Source: CANLWN01 sp039815505
GTDB taxonomy: Bacteria > Bacteroidota > Bacteroidia > Flavobacteriales > Flavobacteriaceae
DNA length: 8,016 nt
Assembly: GCA_039815505.1 (NCBI GenBank)
Contig: JBCBZE010000151.1
Location: 1 to 8,016, forward strand
Direction: 5' to 3'
Under the pieces are notes generated by a model that saw nothing but the letters and a program-made list of their open reading frames with translations, had not been told where the DNA came from and ran no database searches. Below, piece after piece: positions 6,846 through 8,016 of this stretch. A program made the translations under genes and the position numbers. Position 1 is the stretch's first letter, and each line of letters begins with the position of its first letter.

Positions 6846-7780
6846 AGGTGTTGTAACATCTTTTTTAACACAATTTGTGCGGCGTAGGTTCTATTGTCCG
6901 CTTGTTCAATGACCAAGGACCGATCACTATCCAGCACGGCATCTTCCACAACTACATTTCTTCTTACCGGTAAGCAATGCATGAATTTTGCATTTCCCAG
7001 CTTTTCTTTGGTCATCATCCAGTTGCTGTCTTGGTTTAAAATTTCCCCGTACATCGTATAACTGCTCCAATTTTTCACATAAACAAAATCTGCGTTTTCC
7101 AAAGCTTTCGTTTGATCATATTCAATGGTTATATCCTTGGTGATTTCCGGATTTAACTCATAACCCTTAGGGTGGGTAATGACCAGTTCCATATCTTGTA
7201 GTTGCATCATCTTGGTAAAGGAATTGGCTACGGCATGTGGAAGTGCCTTGGGATGTGGTGCCCATGAAAGCACTACTTTGGGTCTGGCTTTTTGGCAGTG
7301 CTCGGACAGGGTAATGGCATCGGCCAACGCTTGCAAGGGATGGCTTACGGAACTTTCCATATTTACAATGGGAACGCTTGCGTACTTTTTAAAACCATTG
7401 AGTACCAATTCTGCTTCATCTTTCTTTTTATCGGTCAGTGAGGCAAAGGCTCTTATGGCAACAATATCGCAATATTGTGAAACTACTTGGGCAGCTTCCC
7501 TAATGTGTTCGGATGTTCCTTGATTCATTATGGTGCCATCTTCAAATTCCAATGCCCACCCTTCATTGCCAAAGTTCATGACCATGACCTGCATACCTAA
7601 ATTCATGGCTGCTTTTTGAGTGCTAAGCCTAGTTCTAAGGCTATTGTTGAAAAAAAGCAACCCAATGGTTCTATGCTTCCCCAGTTTAAGGTCCATTAAA
7701 GGATTCTTCTTTAAAGTTTGGACCTCTTTGACCCAACTGGGAAGGGAATCAATATCTGATATGGATAAATAATTTTTCAT
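6842..7780 (-). CDS. argF': N-succinylornithine (or N-acetylornithine) carbamoyltransferase
   Basis: This transcarbamylase transfers the carbamoyl group to acylated ornithine. It belongs to the SOTCase/AOTCase group and not to ordinary OTCase. The 312 residues include the carbamoyl-phosphate motif SLRTR (47-51), SHPLQALAD (146-154), the acylornithine-group segment SWAPHPKALPHAVANSF (172-188) and HCLPVRRN (268-275). Residue 90, in GTSEH, is Ser. This aligns with Pro90 of Bacteroides fragilis SOTCase and Glu92 of Xanthomonas AOTCase, the residue known to decide succinyl versus acetyl preference; lack of Glu favours the succinyl substrate. The ATG overlaps the argD stop (ATGA, 7777-7780) and the stop overlaps the argB ATG. 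Family assignment is firm; succinyl preference is an inference from one position. Confidence 0.95.
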   Translation of the reverse strand: MKNYLSISDIDSLPSWVKEVQTLKKNPLMDLKLGKHRTIGLLFFNNSLRTRLSTQKAAMNLGMQVMVMNFGNEGWALEFEDGTIMNQGTSEHIREAAQVVSQYCDIVAIRAFASLTDKKKDEAELVLNGFKKYASVPIVNMESSVSHPLQALADAITLSEHCQKARPKVVLSWAPHPKALPHAVANSFTKMMQLQDMELVITHPKGYELNPEITKDITIEYDQTKALENADFVYVKNWSSYTMYGEILNQDSNWMMTKEKLGNAKFMHCLPVRRNVVVEDAVLDSDRSLVIEQADNRTYAAQIVLKKMLQHL

Positions 7781-8016
7781 TGTAATTCTTTTTGTAGTGC
7801 TTCAAAAAACAGGTCCAGATGCTCTTTTGTAATGTTCAGTGCGGGTAGTATGCGCAAAACACGTTTGTCTTTGGCACCCCCGGTAAAAATGTGTTGAACA
7901 TGAATCAGTCTTTGACGAAGATCGGCTACTTCAAAATTAAATTCCAATCCCAACATCAATCCCCGACCTTTTGTTCTTTTTACCTCTGGAATTTTCAAAG
8001 CTTTTTCTTTGAAGTA
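7777..8016 (-). CDS. argD: Acylornithine aminotransferase, C-terminal fragment
   Basis: The last 79 residues of a class-III PLP aminotransferase run in from the window edge. The frame is open to position 8016, so the apparent TTG start at 7998 is internal. Family-typical C-terminal features are KGRGLMLGLEF, IFTGGAKDKRVLRILPALNIT and the terminal helix ITKEHLDLFFEALQKEL. The catalytic Lys and cofactor loops are outside the window. Followed by an acylornithine transcarbamylase, it should convert N-acylglutamate semialdehyde to N-acylornithine. Its TGA overlaps the argF' ATG by 4 nt. Other ornithine or GABA-type aminotransferases have similar tails; operon context decides the name. Confidence 0.9.
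   Translation of the reverse strand, partial: YFKEKALKIPEVKRTKGRGLMLGLEFNFEVADLRQRLIHVQHIFTGGAKDKRVLRILPALNITKEHLDLFFEALQKELQ

Noticed and set aside
7179..7523. Plus-strand 114-residue open frame opposite argF'
   Set aside because: It is a shadow of the well-conserved transcarbamylase frame with no recognisable protein features.

Overview
The window looks like a chromosomal segment from a marine-type or environmental member of the Flavobacteriia (Bacteroidota). Three things point there: moderately AT-rich DNA, most genes lacking a Shine-Dalgarno sequence, and matches to the Bacteroidota promoter -7 box (TAnnTTTG). The clearest sign is the transcarbamylase in the arginine cluster, which is of the Bacteroidota N-acylornithine type and not a normal ornithine transcarbamylase. 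The genus cannot be fixed from the sequence alone.

Positions 1-2269 (+ strand) hold the end of a branch-1-type nitrilase, an RsuA/RluB-family pseudouridine synthase with a basic N-terminal extension, and a small single-pass membrane protein of unknown function. Convergent to these is a PLP-dependent histidine-decarboxylase-like enzyme (2320-3492, - strand), with its own plausible promoter and a strong purine-rich ribosome-binding sequence.

Positions 3614-8016 (- strand) are the distal part of an arginine biosynthesis operon, in transcription order argD (3' end only), argF' (N-succinyl/N-acetylornithine transcarbamylase), argB, argE and argH. These genes encode the acylated route: acylglutamate phosphorylation (ArgB), transamination (ArgD), carbamoylation of the still acylated ornithine (ArgF'), deacylation of acylcitrulline (ArgE) and argininosuccinate cleavage (ArgH). 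The earlier genes expected for the route (argC, argG, the acyltransferase) are not in the window and would lie beyond position 8016 if they are in this operon.

The most unusual element is a perfect heptanucleotide tandem array, 15 full copies of CAGTTAT on the + strand (4899-5006), at the argE-argH junction. It encodes the last residues and stop codon of argE and fills the whole 95-nt space before argH. The other three operon junctions visible are tight 4-nt ATGA overlaps. Read in the operon's direction the array has stop codons in all three frames; read the other way it has none. A change in copy number would leave the ArgE protein unchanged but shift the argE-argH spacing in 7-nt steps. No phage, transposon, CRISPR or defence system was found.
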